NCBI RefSeq assembly: GCF_027627475.1
Contig: NZ_CP115484.1
Location: forward strand, 4,782,501-4,846,500
Direction: 5' to 3'
DNA length: 64,000 nt
Origin: Paenibacillus sp. SYP-B4298
GTDB lineage: Bacteria; Bacillota; Bacilli; Paenibacillales; Paenibacillaceae
The position numbers were made by a program, and so were the translations under genes. Below are positions 36,473-44,962 of this stretch, in pieces (position 1 is the stretch's first letter; each line of letters opens with the position of its first letter). Below the pieces are notes generated by a model. That model did no database searches. It saw only the letters and a list, made by a program, of their open reading frames with translations, and was not told where the DNA came from.

Positions 36473-39400
36473 TTATTTGGGGCCTATCGCGATCCAGTTC
36501 AGCGTCCCGCTCGGGTTCGGGCTGATCCGGTTTCGAACGATAGTAATGATCGCGCCCTCCGGTGTTTTAGACTGGACGTAGGCGAGACAGCACGGGTGGT
36601 CAGTCGTCGCTGTCATTGCATACTGGTCGCTGCCAAACGGCGTATCGAACAGGATTACCACATCGAGCTGCTCCTCCTGCGCGTCGAAGGCGAACGGCGA
36701 CAAGCCGAAGGATTGGCCAATGACATTGCCGGCCGATAGATTGACTACTGGCGAGAAGGCCAGCTTCGACAGTGGCACCGAGCAATCTGCCAGATGCAGC
36801 CCGGTGACCGCCCCCGCCTCAAGAACAGGGGGCCCCCCTGCGCTCAGTACCCCGGGTGCCAATTTGTCTGCTGTAATACTGCCTTCAGCTAGCAGTTGAC
36901 CCGTCAACGCTCCGGGAGCCAGATGCTCCGGCTGGACTGCCCCGGCGGACAGATGATGCGTGTTTATTGCCCCCGGAGCCAGCTTCGCCCCGCTCACCGC
37001 TCCATCCGCCAGCGCTGCCTCGTCCACGGACTCAGAGGACAGATGATGCGTGCCTATTGCCCCCGGAGCCAGCTTCGCCCCGCTCACCGCTCCATCGGCC
37101 AGCGCCGCCTCATCCACGGATTCAGGGGTCAGATGATGCGTGCTTATTGCTCCCGGAGCCAGCTTCGCCCCGCTCACCGCTCCATCCGCCAGTACTGCCT
37201 CATCCACGGACTCAGGAGTCAGATGATGCGTGCTTATTGCACCGGGAGCCAGCTTCGCCCCGCTCACCGCTCCATCCGCCAGCGCTGCCTCATCCACGGA
37301 CTCAGGGGTCAGATGATGCGTGCTTATTGCACCGGGAGCCAGCTTTCTTCCGCTCACCGCTCCATCGGCCAGCGCTGCCTCATCCACGGACTCAGAGGAC
37401 AGATGATGGCTCTGCACGGCCTCGGACGAGAGATGCGAGGATATGATGGCGTGCCGTGCAATCTTGTCGCGAGTTACGGCTCCAATATACAGTTGCTCGC
37501 TTCCTACAGAAGAGGGCGCAAGCTGCTCCATTCCGATGCTGTCAGATTGAAGGTGGCTGCCGCAGACGGTTCCCTCCCGCAGCTTCGCCCCGTCTATTGT
37601 CCCGTCCTCCCAATGGTCAGCCAGGCGCAGCTCACTGCTCAGATGATAGACCGTGACCGAACCGGCCGCCAGATGGTGCGAGCGTACTGCCTTATCTGCC
37701 AGATGATGAGCGTCTATCACGCCCGAAGCCAGCTTCGTTCCACTCACCGCTCCATCCGCCAGCGCTGCCTCATCCACGGACTCGGGAGCCAGATGGTGCG
37801 TGCCTACCGCACCGGATGCAAGCTTCGTTCCACTCACCGCTCCCTCCGCCAGCGCTGCCTCATCCACGGACTCAGGAGCCAGATGATGCGTGCCTACCGC
37901 ACCGGATGCCAGCTTCGTTCCACTTACCGCTCCCTCCGCCAGCGCTGCCTCATCCACGGACTCAGGAGTCAGATGATGGCTCTGCACGGCCTCGGGCGAG
38001 AGGTGCGAGGACAGGATGGCATGCCGTGCAATCTTGTCGCGGGTGACCGCTCCAGTATATAACTGCTCGCTTCCTACAGAGGAGGAAGCAAGCTGCTCCA
38101 TCCTGATGCTGCCAGATTGAAGGCGGCTGCCACAGACCGTTCCCTCCTGCAGCTTCGCCCCGTCTATTGTCCCGTCCTCCCAATGGTCAGCCAGACGCAG
38201 CTCACTGCTCAGATGCTCGGCTGTGACCGAACCGACTGCCAATTGCTGAGCGCCTACGCTGCCTGAGGCCAGATGGTGCGAGCGTACTGCCTGCTCTGCC
38301 AGATGATGAGCATCTACCACGCCAGAAGCCAGCTTCGTTCCACTTACCGCTGCATCGGCCAGTGCTGCCTCATCCACGGACTCGGGAGCCAGATGGTGCG
38401 TGCCTACCGCACCGGATGCAAGCTTCGTTCCACTTACCGCTCCATCCGCCAGCGCTGCCTCATCCACGGACTCGGGAGCCAGATGATGCGTGCCTACCGC
38501 ACTGGATGCCAGCTTCGTTCCACTTACCGCTCCATCCGCCAGAGCTGCCTCATCCACTACGTCTGGTGCCAGATGGTGACTCTGCACGACCTCAGGCGAG
38601 AGATGCCAGGACACGATAGCGTGCCGTGCAATCTTGTCTTGGGTGACCGCTTCAATATACAATTGCTCGCTTCCTACAGAGGAGGGCGCAAGCTGCTCCA
38701 TCCCGACGCTGCCAGCTTCGAGATGGCTGCCACCGATCGTTCCCTCCCGCAGCTTCGCCCCGTCGATCGTCCCGTCCTCCCAATGGTCAGCCAAGCGGAG
38801 CTCATCGCTCAGATGCTCGGCCGTGACCGAGCCGGATGCCAGGTGATAGGATTGCACGGCCTGCCCCGCCAACTGATGGGCAGTTACAGCCCCCGGGCAG
38901 ATGTGCCCGGTTTCCACCGATAACGGGGAGAGCTTCTGCGAGCTGACGCTACTGTCTTGAAGCTGCTCCGAACCGACACTTCCCGGCGCCAGATGGCGGC
39001 TGGACACGGTGCCCTCTTGCAGCTTGCCGCCCGGGATCGAGCCGTCCTGCCACTGCTCCGCGGCGAATATCTCGCGTGACAGATGCCTAGGCTCCACAGC
39101 ACCAGACTGAAGATGGCGGCTGTGCACCGCCCCGTCACCCAGATGTTGTGCCATGAGCGCTCCCGGCGCCACATGGATGCTGCGGATAGCTTCTGCAGCC
39201 AGCTTCTCTGGGCCGACCACGCCATCTTGCAGCATCTTGGCACCAACGGAGCCCTCAGACAGATGCTCGCTGCCTACTGAATCCGGCGCCAGATGGCGCC
39301 TGTCGACCGACTGAGCCGACAGATGCTGCGCGGTGACCGCATCGGTCACCAGATGTCTTGCGCCGACGCTTCCTTCACAGATTGTATCGGCGCCGACCGA

Positions 39401-42220
39401 CTGCGCTTCCAGATGCGCAGCCCCTACTGCGCCAGGCGCCAGGTGATCTGCACCGATGCTCTGCGATGCCACATGACGCGACTGCACCGCCTCATCCGCG
39501 AGCGTGCTGTCCGTTACACTGCCTGCCGCCAGCTTCTCAGCCGTTACAGCGCCGTCAACGATCGTCTCTGAGGTAACCGCTGACGCCGCCAGATGACCGC
39601 GCTCCACCGCACCCTGCTCCAGATGGGACGCATTCACCGCACCAGCCGCCAGCTTCGTGGCTGTGACGGCTCCATTCGCAAGTGCTGCCTCATCGACTGC
39701 ACCAGCATCAAGATGAAGCGTGTGAATCGACTCTGGCGCGATATGCGTAGCCGCCACCGAATGCAGCGCCAGCTTGCTCATCGTAACTGCACCGTTGGCT
39801 AGGTGGGTGGCGGATACCGAATCCGCAGCAAGCTGTTCCCCGCCCACACTTCCAGGCTGAAGATGCTCGGTGCCGATCGCCAGCCGCTGAAGCTTGCTGC
39901 CGGGTATGAATTGTTCAGGCCACTGATCTGTCTCGAATACATCCGCTGACAGATGCTGCCGGGTAACCGCGCCTGCCGCCAACTGATCGCTGCCGATAGC
40001 TGCCGGCTCAATATGCTGGCTCTCCACTGCTGCCGGCGCGATATGTTCCGCTCCTACCGCCTGATGCGCCAGCTTGGAGGCCGTCACCGCCTGATTGCCA
40101 ATGGCCCGTTCATCGACCGCTTCCGCCTCTAGGTGCTGCCGGGATACCGACTCTGGGGCGAGCTGTGCGGAGCCGACAGCGGATGCCGCCAGATGACCAC
40201 GCTCCACCGCACCTGGAGCCAACTTGCTGGAGCTGACGCTCCCGTCGCTCAGCTTGGCGGATGTCACCGCTCGGTCGGTCAGCTTATCGGTTGAGACCGA
40301 CTCCGGCGACAGCTTGACGGAATTGACGACATAGTCCGCTAAGTGATGGGCAAACACCGTTCCCGCTCCTAGCTGGCGTTCGGTGACCGCACCTGGCGCC
40401 AGCTTCGCTGAAGTGACCGCCTCATGCGCGATCGCATCTGTTCCGACACTTCCCGCCGCCAGATGAATAGCCTCGACAGCGTCAGCCTGAAGATGGCGGC
40501 CGCCAACAACCCGCTCAGCCAGCGCCTGTGAGCCGACGCTTCCCGCATCCAGCTTTGACCGGGTAACAGCTCCATCCGCTAGCTGAGCCGCGGACACGGA
40601 GCCGCATGCCAGATGCTCCTCGCCTACGGCATCCGGCGCGATCGCTTCAGACCCTACCGCGCCCCGCTGCAGATGCTCAGGGCCTACGATGCTGGACTTA
40701 AGATGGCGCCCGTTAACCACACCCTGCTGCAACTGCTGTGCCCCCACACTTTCCGGCGCCAGATGAGCTTGAGTTACGCTGCCGCTGATCAGATGTCGGC
40801 TATGCACCGAATAGTCGGCAAGCTTGCTCGCTGTCACACTGTAGTCAGACAGCTTGGAGGACGTTACAGCATGGTCAGCGAGCTTGATCGTCGTGACCGC
40901 CTGCTCCGCCAGCTTGCTGGAGGTCAATGCGCCATCAGCAATATGACCCGATTCGATCTGTCCGGCTCCGATCTGAGCGGCTCCGATCGCCCCTTCCTGG
41001 ACATGCCTCCCATCTACGGATTGAGGCGCCAAGCTATGGGCCGTCACCGCCCCAGCCTGCAACGAGCGACTGCCCACCGCGCCGGGGGCGAGCTGCTGCT
41101 CGCCGACGGATTCGGGCGCCAGATGGCGGCTATGGATGGACGACTCCGACAGATGGTGTGGCTGGATCAGTCCGGGCTGAAGATGGTCCCCGCTTAGCGT
41201 CGAAGGACCAATCTGCCGACCGCTGATCGCCCCCTCCGCCAGCTTGCTGCTGGTGACGGCTCCGTCAGCCAGCTTCGCGTTATCGACCGCTTCATTGGCC
41301 AAGTGAATGCTCTGCACTACACCAGGGCCAAGCTGAGCGGCTCCGATCGAACCCGGCTCCAGCAGCTCGCCCGCGATGCTCTCTAGCCTCAGATGGCGGG
41401 CATCGATGGAGCGTTCCGCCAGCTTATCTCCACTGATGGTGCGATCCGCCAGCTTCTCGGGGCCGATCGTTCCATCCTGCAGCTTCCCGCCGCCAATCGC
41501 CCCTTCCCGAATGTGCTCGCTCGTTATCGATTGCGGCGCGATATGCGCCTCGGTGACCGCTTGAGGAGCAAGCTTCGCTGAGGTGACCGCTTGAGGAGCA
41601 AGGTTGATGCTCTCCACAGCGTAATCGGCCAGTTGCTGCGTACTGACACTCTTATACTGCAGTTGATTCCCGCCAATCGCGCCACGAGCCACCTTGTCCT
41701 CCGTGACTGAGCCTGGAGCCAGATCATCCGTATACACCAGCGGCAGCGGCACACTGCGTGCAGCCGCGGCAGCCTGTCGCTCTGTCCAGCGCTGCGTCCG
41801 TTCCTCCTGGGTTAATTCGTCTTCTGTGGCCTCACTGAGTGTGGCGTCTTCCTCGTCAGACACACTCTTCAGGCTGCTCTCATCCAGCTCGGGCTGTGAC
41901 ATGGCCTCCTCTTCCCAATCGGCAGGTTCCACGCTATCCCTCCACGTCTTCGCACCAGCTATACCCACATCTATCGCTTCGTCTGCAACATCATCAGCCG
42001 CAGTCGAAACCTCCATATTTCTCCATTCCCTTATCACAGGCGAAATCGGAGCGGATGCAGAATGGATTCCCAGCTCCTTCTCCGGTATGCCCCTGCCGGC
42101 TCTGCTCGGCCTGCCCCTGGTCTCCTCATCCAACCATTTCAGCTCGGAGGACCTTGGATTATCAATGTAAAACAGCGGTTTCTTTTCCCTTCTGCGCTTA
42201 CCTCGCTTGTTCGTCGCCAT
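36473..42220 (-). CDS. giant decapeptide-repeat protein (WIAG-tail-like)
   Basis: A 1915-residue protein without signal peptide or membrane helix. Residues 1-165 are hydrophilic and variable. Residues ~168-1815 are about 160 copies of a ten-residue unit, roughly [AS]-V-x-x-x-x-L-A-x-G (for example AVTSSKLADG, SVGSEHLAPE), predicted to fold as a beta-solenoid. Five units carry a Trp-containing variant (QW or HW, then DGTIxGxKL) and may mark turns. The C-terminal ~80 residues are a globular cap ending NWIAIGPK, resembling the tail I know from Paenibacillus 'WIAG-tail' proteins. The ATG follows AAAGGAGAAGG. The role is unknown; a fibre, adhesin or spore-surface filament is plausible. Repeats are most alike at the C-terminal end, suggesting recent expansion. 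Confidence 0.88.
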   Translation of the reverse strand: MATNKRGKRRREKKPLFYIDNPRSSELKWLDEETRGRPSRAGRGIPEKELGIHSASAPISPVIREWRNMEVSTAADDVADEAIDVGIAGAKTWRDSVEPADWEEEAMSQPELDESSLKSVSDEEDATLSEATEDELTQEERTQRWTERQAAAAARSVPLPLVYTDDLAPGSVTEDKVARGAIGGNQLQYKSVSTQQLADYAVESINLAPQAVTSAKLAPQAVTEAHIAPQSITSEHIREGAIGGGKLQDGTIGPEKLADRTISGDKLAERSIDARHLRLESIAGELLEPGSIGAAQLGPGVVQSIHLANEAVDNAKLADGAVTSSKLAEGAISGRQIGPSTLSGDHLQPGLIQPHHLSESSIHSRHLAPESVGEQQLAPGAVGSRSLQAGAVTAHSLAPQSVDGRHVQEGAIGAAQIGAGQIESGHIADGALTSSKLAEQAVTTIKLADHAVTSSKLSDYSVTASKLADYSVHSRHLISGSVTQAHLAPESVGAQQLQQGVVNGRHLKSSIVGPEHLQRGAVGSEAIAPDAVGEEHLACGSVSAAQLADGAVTRSKLDAGSVGSQALAERVVGGRHLQADAVEAIHLAAGSVGTDAIAHEAVTSAKLAPGAVTERQLGAGTVFAHHLADYVVNSVKLSPESVSTDKLTDRAVTSAKLSDGSVSSSKLAPGAVERGHLAASAVGSAQLAPESVSRQHLEAEAVDERAIGNQAVTASKLAHQAVGAEHIAPAAVESQHIEPAAIGSDQLAAGAVTRQHLSADVFETDQWPEQFIPGSKLQRLAIGTEHLQPGSVGGEQLAADSVSATHLANGAVTMSKLALHSVAATHIAPESIHTLHLDAGAVDEAALANGAVTATKLAAGAVNASHLEQGAVERGHLAASAVTSETIVDGAVTAEKLAAGSVTDSTLADEAVQSRHVASQSIGADHLAPGAVGAAHLEAQSVGADTICEGSVGARHLVTDAVTAQHLSAQSVDRRHLAPDSVGSEHLSEGSVGAKMLQDGVVGPEKLAAEAIRSIHVAPGALMAQHLGDGAVHSRHLQSGAVEPRHLSREIFAAEQWQDGSIPGGKLQEGTVSSRHLAPGSVGSEQLQDSSVSSQKLSPLSVETGHICPGAVTAHQLAGQAVQSYHLASGSVTAEHLSDELRLADHWEDGTIDGAKLREGTIGGSHLEAGSVGMEQLAPSSVGSEQLYIEAVTQDKIARHAIVSWHLSPEVVQSHHLAPDVVDEAALADGAVSGTKLASSAVGTHHLAPESVDEAALADGAVSGTKLASGAVGTHHLAPESVDEAALADAAVSGTKLASGVVDAHHLAEQAVRSHHLASGSVGAQQLAVGSVTAEHLSSELRLADHWEDGTIDGAKLQEGTVCGSRLQSGSIRMEQLASSSVGSEQLYTGAVTRDKIARHAILSSHLSPEAVQSHHLTPESVDEAALAEGAVSGTKLASGAVGTHHLAPESVDEAALAEGAVSGTKLASGAVGTHHLAPESVDEAALADGAVSGTKLASGVIDAHHLADKAVRSHHLAAGSVTVYHLSSELRLADHWEDGTIDGAKLREGTVCGSHLQSDSIGMEQLAPSSVGSEQLYIGAVTRDKIARHAIISSHLSSEAVQSHHLSSESVDEAALADGAVSGRKLAPGAISTHHLTPESVDEAALADGAVSGAKLAPGAISTHHLTPESVDEAVLADGAVSGAKLAPGAISTHHLTPESVDEAALADGAVSGAKLAPGAIGTHHLSSESVDEAALADGAVSGAKLAPGAINTHHLSAGAVQPEHLAPGALTGQLLAEGSITADKLAPGVLSAGGPPVLEAGAVTGLHLADCSVPLSKLAFSPVVNLSAGNVIGQSFGLSPFAFDAQEEQLDVVILFDTPFGSDQYAMTATTDHPCCLAYVQSKTPEGAIITIVRNRISPNPSGTLNWIAIGPK
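36950..38565 (-). repeat. 90-bp tandem repeats nested in larger ~0.6-kb duplications (coding)
   Basis: Within the repeat-protein gene, three decapeptides have been copied as a block: near-identical 90-bp units start about 36961, 37051, 37141, 37231 and 37321, and again at about 37711-37950 and 38331-38570. These sit in larger modules, each bounded by the Trp-containing variant unit near 37610, 38185 and 38785. Confidence 0.8.
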
Positions 42221-42251
42221 CGCCTTCTCCTTTGCATCGCCTAGTTTCCTA

Positions 42252-42279
42252 CAGCATATGCATCGATAGGCGGGCAGGT
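42252..42279 (-). promoter_or_regulatory. possible sigma-K-like promoter of the repeat-protein gene
   Basis: On the minus strand AC (42278-42279), a 17-base spacer and CATATGCTG (42252-42260), close to the sigma-K form AC-N16/17-CATAnnnTA. No sigma-A promoter was seen in the region. The rest of the 315-base gap 42221-42535 holds only the terminator at 42385-42411. Confidence 0.25.
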
Positions 42280-42384
42280 CACAGACTTAACGGCTACAGC
42301 CCGTCATGCAATTCTTCCGTTGTTTCTGAGCATCAAGCGCAGATGATTTCGCCGTCCATGACAGGCTAGGCTTCGTAACACACG

Positions 42385-42411
42385 AAAAACCTTCCCCAAG
42401 ACAGGAGAAGG
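42385..42411 (-). terminator. intrinsic terminator after the queuosine-precursor transporter
   Basis: On the minus strand CCTTCTCC / GGGGAAGG (one G-T pair) with a six-base loop, followed by five T residues. It lies about 125 bases beyond the transporter stop codon. Confidence 0.72.
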
Positions 42412-42535
42412 CTCGAATTCCCATAGATCGGCTCAGCAGCAGCGGAGCATGAATCCGCATAGTCGGCCAAGCTCAGGCACACTCGCTGCATGAACGCCTC
42501 CCGCATGAGCCCTACCGAGAGGACTACCAGGCAGA

Positions 42536-43231
42536 TTAGACCGTGCTCTGATGATCATCTGGATGATGGTAGCGTCTGGCGATGTAGAGCACCGGAGTCG
42601 AGGCAACGGAGATGACAAATTTGAATAGATACGTAGTGAAGAGAATTTGCAGCCACACCACAAAGCTGTACTGACCCAGAAAGGCGATCGTACAGAACAC
42701 CAGAGAATCTACCAGTTGGCTAAGTGTAGTGCTGCCGTTCATCCGTATCCACAGTTGGCTTCGTGCTGGAAACCTCTGCCTCAGATAGCTGAACAGTCTC
42801 ACATCCAGCAGTTGGCTGATAAAATACGCCGCCAGGCTTGCCAGTGCCAGCCGCGGCAGCATGCCGAAGATCGTCTGCAACGACTCCTGCGCCAGATCGC
42901 CCGGCTGCGGGGTAAATACGAGCGCCATCTGCATCATAATCGTCGACGCAATCAGCGTGAAGAAGCCGAACCAGACCGCCTTGCGCGCCGCTTGTGGCCC
43001 ATACTTTTCATTCAGCAGATCGGTCGCCATGTAGATCGACGCATAGATGGTATTGCCGAGCGTCGTAATGACGCCTGCGACCTCAATCGTTTTTACCACC
43101 TGAATATTAGCAATGACAGTAGCAAAAGCCACCCAGGCATACAGTCCGCTCTTGCCGAACAGCCTGTAGCTTACGGTGAATAAGGTAAAGTTGACGAGTA
43201 CAAACAAGATGCCCCAAGTTAGATTAAACAT
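42536..43231 (-). CDS. queuosine precursor transporter (VUT/YhhQ family)
   Basis: A 231-residue protein with six membrane helices. The family signature is visible: NIQVVKTIEVAG after the second helix and YMATDLLNEKYG in the following loop, then FISQLLDVRLFSYLR. These ECF-like transporters import preQ0, preQ1 or queuine for tRNA wobble modification. The assignment is supported by a preQ1-I riboswitch in the leader (43236-43279) that includes the ribosome site. It is a single gene with its own terminator. Confidence 0.93.
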   Translation of the reverse strand: MFNLTWGILFVLVNFTLFTVSYRLFGKSGLYAWVAFATVIANIQVVKTIEVAGVITTLGNTIYASIYMATDLLNEKYGPQAARKAVWFGFFTLIASTIMMQMALVFTPQPGDLAQESLQTIFGMLPRLALASLAAYFISQLLDVRLFSYLRQRFPARSQLWIRMNGSTTLSQLVDSLVFCTIAFLGQYSFVVWLQILFTTYLFKFVISVASTPVLYIARRYHHPDDHQSTV

Positions 43232-43235
43232 GGAT

Positions 43236-43279
43236 GTCTCCCTTTAGTTTTGATAACGCGGGATGGTTGCGAACCGCGA
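43236..43279 (-). promoter_or_regulatory. preQ1-I riboswitch controlling translation
   Basis: On the minus strand the stem CGCGG / CCGCG encloses the loop TTCGCAACCATC, followed by the A-rich tail TTATCAAAACTAAAGG and GAG of the ribosome site. This matches the compact preQ1-I aptamer (stem-loop plus A-rich pseudoknot strand). preQ1 binding would fold the tail and hide AAAGGGAG, lowering transporter synthesis. Confidence 0.82.
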
Positions 43280-43418
43280 ATACAGCCAAAACACCCTGAC
43301 TCCCATTAAGCTGGAGGCAGGGCATCCGCTATATTGAATGGCATTACTTTACTACAGTTTGTGAAGGCGTGCAACTACGCCCCCCAGGCAGCAGAGCATA
43401 CGACAACCCAATTCATGC

Positions 43419-43560
43419 TAGAGCCTGTCTTCAAACCCGCTCAAGGACATCCCTCGGCGCTTTTCGCCCCATGCCCGTGCTGTGTTGCTCTTCTTGACAT
43501 ACTCCTGATATGCCTGCGAGAAAGCTCCTCACGCTTGCGATCACAGCATTAGCCTACTAA
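43419..43560. repeat. MITE-like non-coding repeat, copy 2 (decayed)
   Basis: Read on the plus strand it follows the minus strand of copy 1 base by base with scattered changes: CTGTCTTCAAACCCG against GTGTCTGAAAACCCG, the shared segment CTTTTCGCCCCATGC, then TGTTGCTCTTCTTGACATAC against CGTTGCTTTTTCTTGACGTAC. The right terminal repeat is degraded. The 72-codon plus frame across it is not considered a gene. The 358-base gap 43232-43589 holds only this repeat and the riboswitch. Confidence 0.7.
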
Positions 43561-43589
43561 CAGCCTGCCCAGGCGTCAGCAGGCCTATG

Positions 43590-44138
43590 CTACAATACGT
43601 TCTCAATACTGTCCCTGATTGCATCAACTGAGGCAACAGGCTCGAAGCGCTGAATGACACGCCCTTCCCGGTCAATCAGAAATTTCGTGAAATTCCATTT
43701 GATCGCATCTCCGTGCAGCCAGTGTGGAGCCTTGTCCGCCACCATCAGCTTCAGCAGCTTGCCGTTCATATTCGATTCATCAAATCCGCCGAATGGCCCT
43801 GATTTCTTCAGGAAATCATATAACGGATGCGCCTGCTCGCCGTTGACGTCGAGCTTGGAGAACATAGGGAATTGCACGCCGTAGTTAATCTGACAGAACG
43901 ACTCGGCTTCCTGACTGCTGCCCGGCTCCTGCTCGGCGAATTGATTGCATGGGAAACCGATCACCTGCAGGCCCCGCTCTTTATATTGATCGTACAGCTT
44001 TTGCATATCGTCGAATTGCGGCGTATATTTGCATTTGCTGGCCGTATTGACGATGAGCACCGGTTGGCCTTCATAATGATATAGAGGAAATCGCTCTCCG
44101 TTTGTCTTTGTTACAGTAAAATCATAGATCGTCGCCAT
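43590..44138 (-). CDS. glutathione peroxidase-family thiol peroxidase
   Basis: A 182-residue thioredoxin-fold peroxidase. The peroxidatic Cys is near residue 36 in NTASKCKYTPQ, followed by the conserved GFPCNQFAEQEPG (Gln and second Cys region) and WNFTKFLIDREG with the catalytic Trp. Cys rather than selenocysteine is used. In bacteria of this group the reductant is normally thioredoxin rather than glutathione. ATG 44136-44138 is chosen since GAGGTG stands eight bases upstream; two ATG codons further up extend the frame. It reduces hydroperoxides in the cytoplasm. Confidence 0.94.
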   Translation of the reverse strand: MATIYDFTVTKTNGERFPLYHYEGQPVLIVNTASKCKYTPQFDDMQKLYDQYKERGLQVIGFPCNQFAEQEPGSSQEAESFCQINYGVQFPMFSKLDVNGEQAHPLYDFLKKSGPFGGFDESNMNGKLLKLMVADKAPHWLHGDAIKWNFTKFLIDREGRVIQRFEPVASVDAIRDSIENVL

Positions 44139-44405
44139 CGTCATGGCACCTCGCATTCTATTGGAGTAGAGCCGTTAGCCCTCCGCATCCGAACACGGCC
44201 AATGACCTCGCAGATAATCAATTTTAGTCGCTGGCAGCAGGGCGGCAGAGGCCGTTGGCTTCTATTATACATTAACAGCTTTCTCACTGTCCTGGCTATT
44301 ATGACGCTGCCCTGTCTGAACAGAGCGGCCCTATCGCATCGCAACGACACTGAGCCTAAGTAGCGAAGCGGAGCCGGTTGAGCCGATTGCCCTGTCCGCT
44401 TCAGC

Positions 44406-44840
44406 TTAGCCGTTTCTACTGCTCTGTCCTGATCGTTCATTGCCAGAGGCACGGGTTCGCTTCGCCTCACCCCGCTCACGGAACACCTGCCGCAGACCAC
44501 GCGAGCAGAGGAGCCACAGACCTGCCGCGGCATAGCTTACCAGGATGACCAATGTTGCGACCGGATAGGGCAGATTCATCGCTATAACGCCGGTCAACCC
44601 TAATCCTCCAACTGCCGCACTCACCAGCAACAGCACACTCAGCACAAGCCTCGCCCAGTTATGGCCTTGTCGAAGCAGGATGAGCAGCGCACCATATATG
44701 AAGAAGGTGACTACCTGCCCTGAGATGAACATAGCCACCGTCTGATACGTCATTAATAGCACTGCCAAGCTGCGCAATATCAGCTTCTCTCTTCGTTGCA
44801 GCATCGAATGAGCCCTCCTAACGAGATGAGCGTACTTCAT
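44406..44840 (-). CDS. small integral membrane protein of unknown function
   Basis: A 144-residue protein with about four membrane helices (residues ~22-40, 43-58, 62-80 and 88-112) between a basic N-terminus and a charged, Arg/Ser-rich C-terminal tail. The helix pattern and basic ends look like a real membrane protein, but I recognise no family. It starts upstream of the glutathione peroxidase on the same strand, with a 267-base gap (44139-44405) in which I see nothing convincing. Confidence 0.6.
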   Translation of the reverse strand: MKYAHLVRRAHSMLQRREKLILRSLAVLLMTYQTVAMFISGQVVTFFIYGALLILLRQGHNWARLVLSVLLLVSAAVGGLGLTGVIAMNLPYPVATLVILVSYAAAGLWLLCSRGLRQVFRERGEAKRTRASGNERSGQSSRNG

Positions 44841-44962
44841 CTATATTCCCATTATAGTGGAGTTCGTCCCATTACGCACGATGACAGGCAGCTTACATGC
44901 ATACAAAGAGCCCTCAGCTCTACACACGGTAGCGGCCGAAGGCTCCCTGATTGTATTACGTA

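Noticed and set aside
36950-38565. CRISPR-like array
   Set aside because: The periodic DNA is coding, the units are contiguous without unique spacers, and the period is 30/90 bp in frame. No cas gene is present.
36896-41197. Several long plus-strand frames (36896-38062, 38273-38923, 40613-41197) opposite the giant repeat gene
   Set aside because: They arise from the regular 30-base codon period of the minus-strand gene and translate to repetitive Arg/Gln-rich sequence.
43334-43552. 72-codon plus-strand frame
   Set aside because: It lies over the decayed MITE-like repeat, which is non-coding in copy 1.
44141-44533. 130-codon minus-strand frame between glutathione peroxidase and the membrane protein
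   Set aside because: No ribosome site; Arg/Cys-rich composition typical of random GC-rich sequence; overlaps the start of one neighbour and the end of the other.
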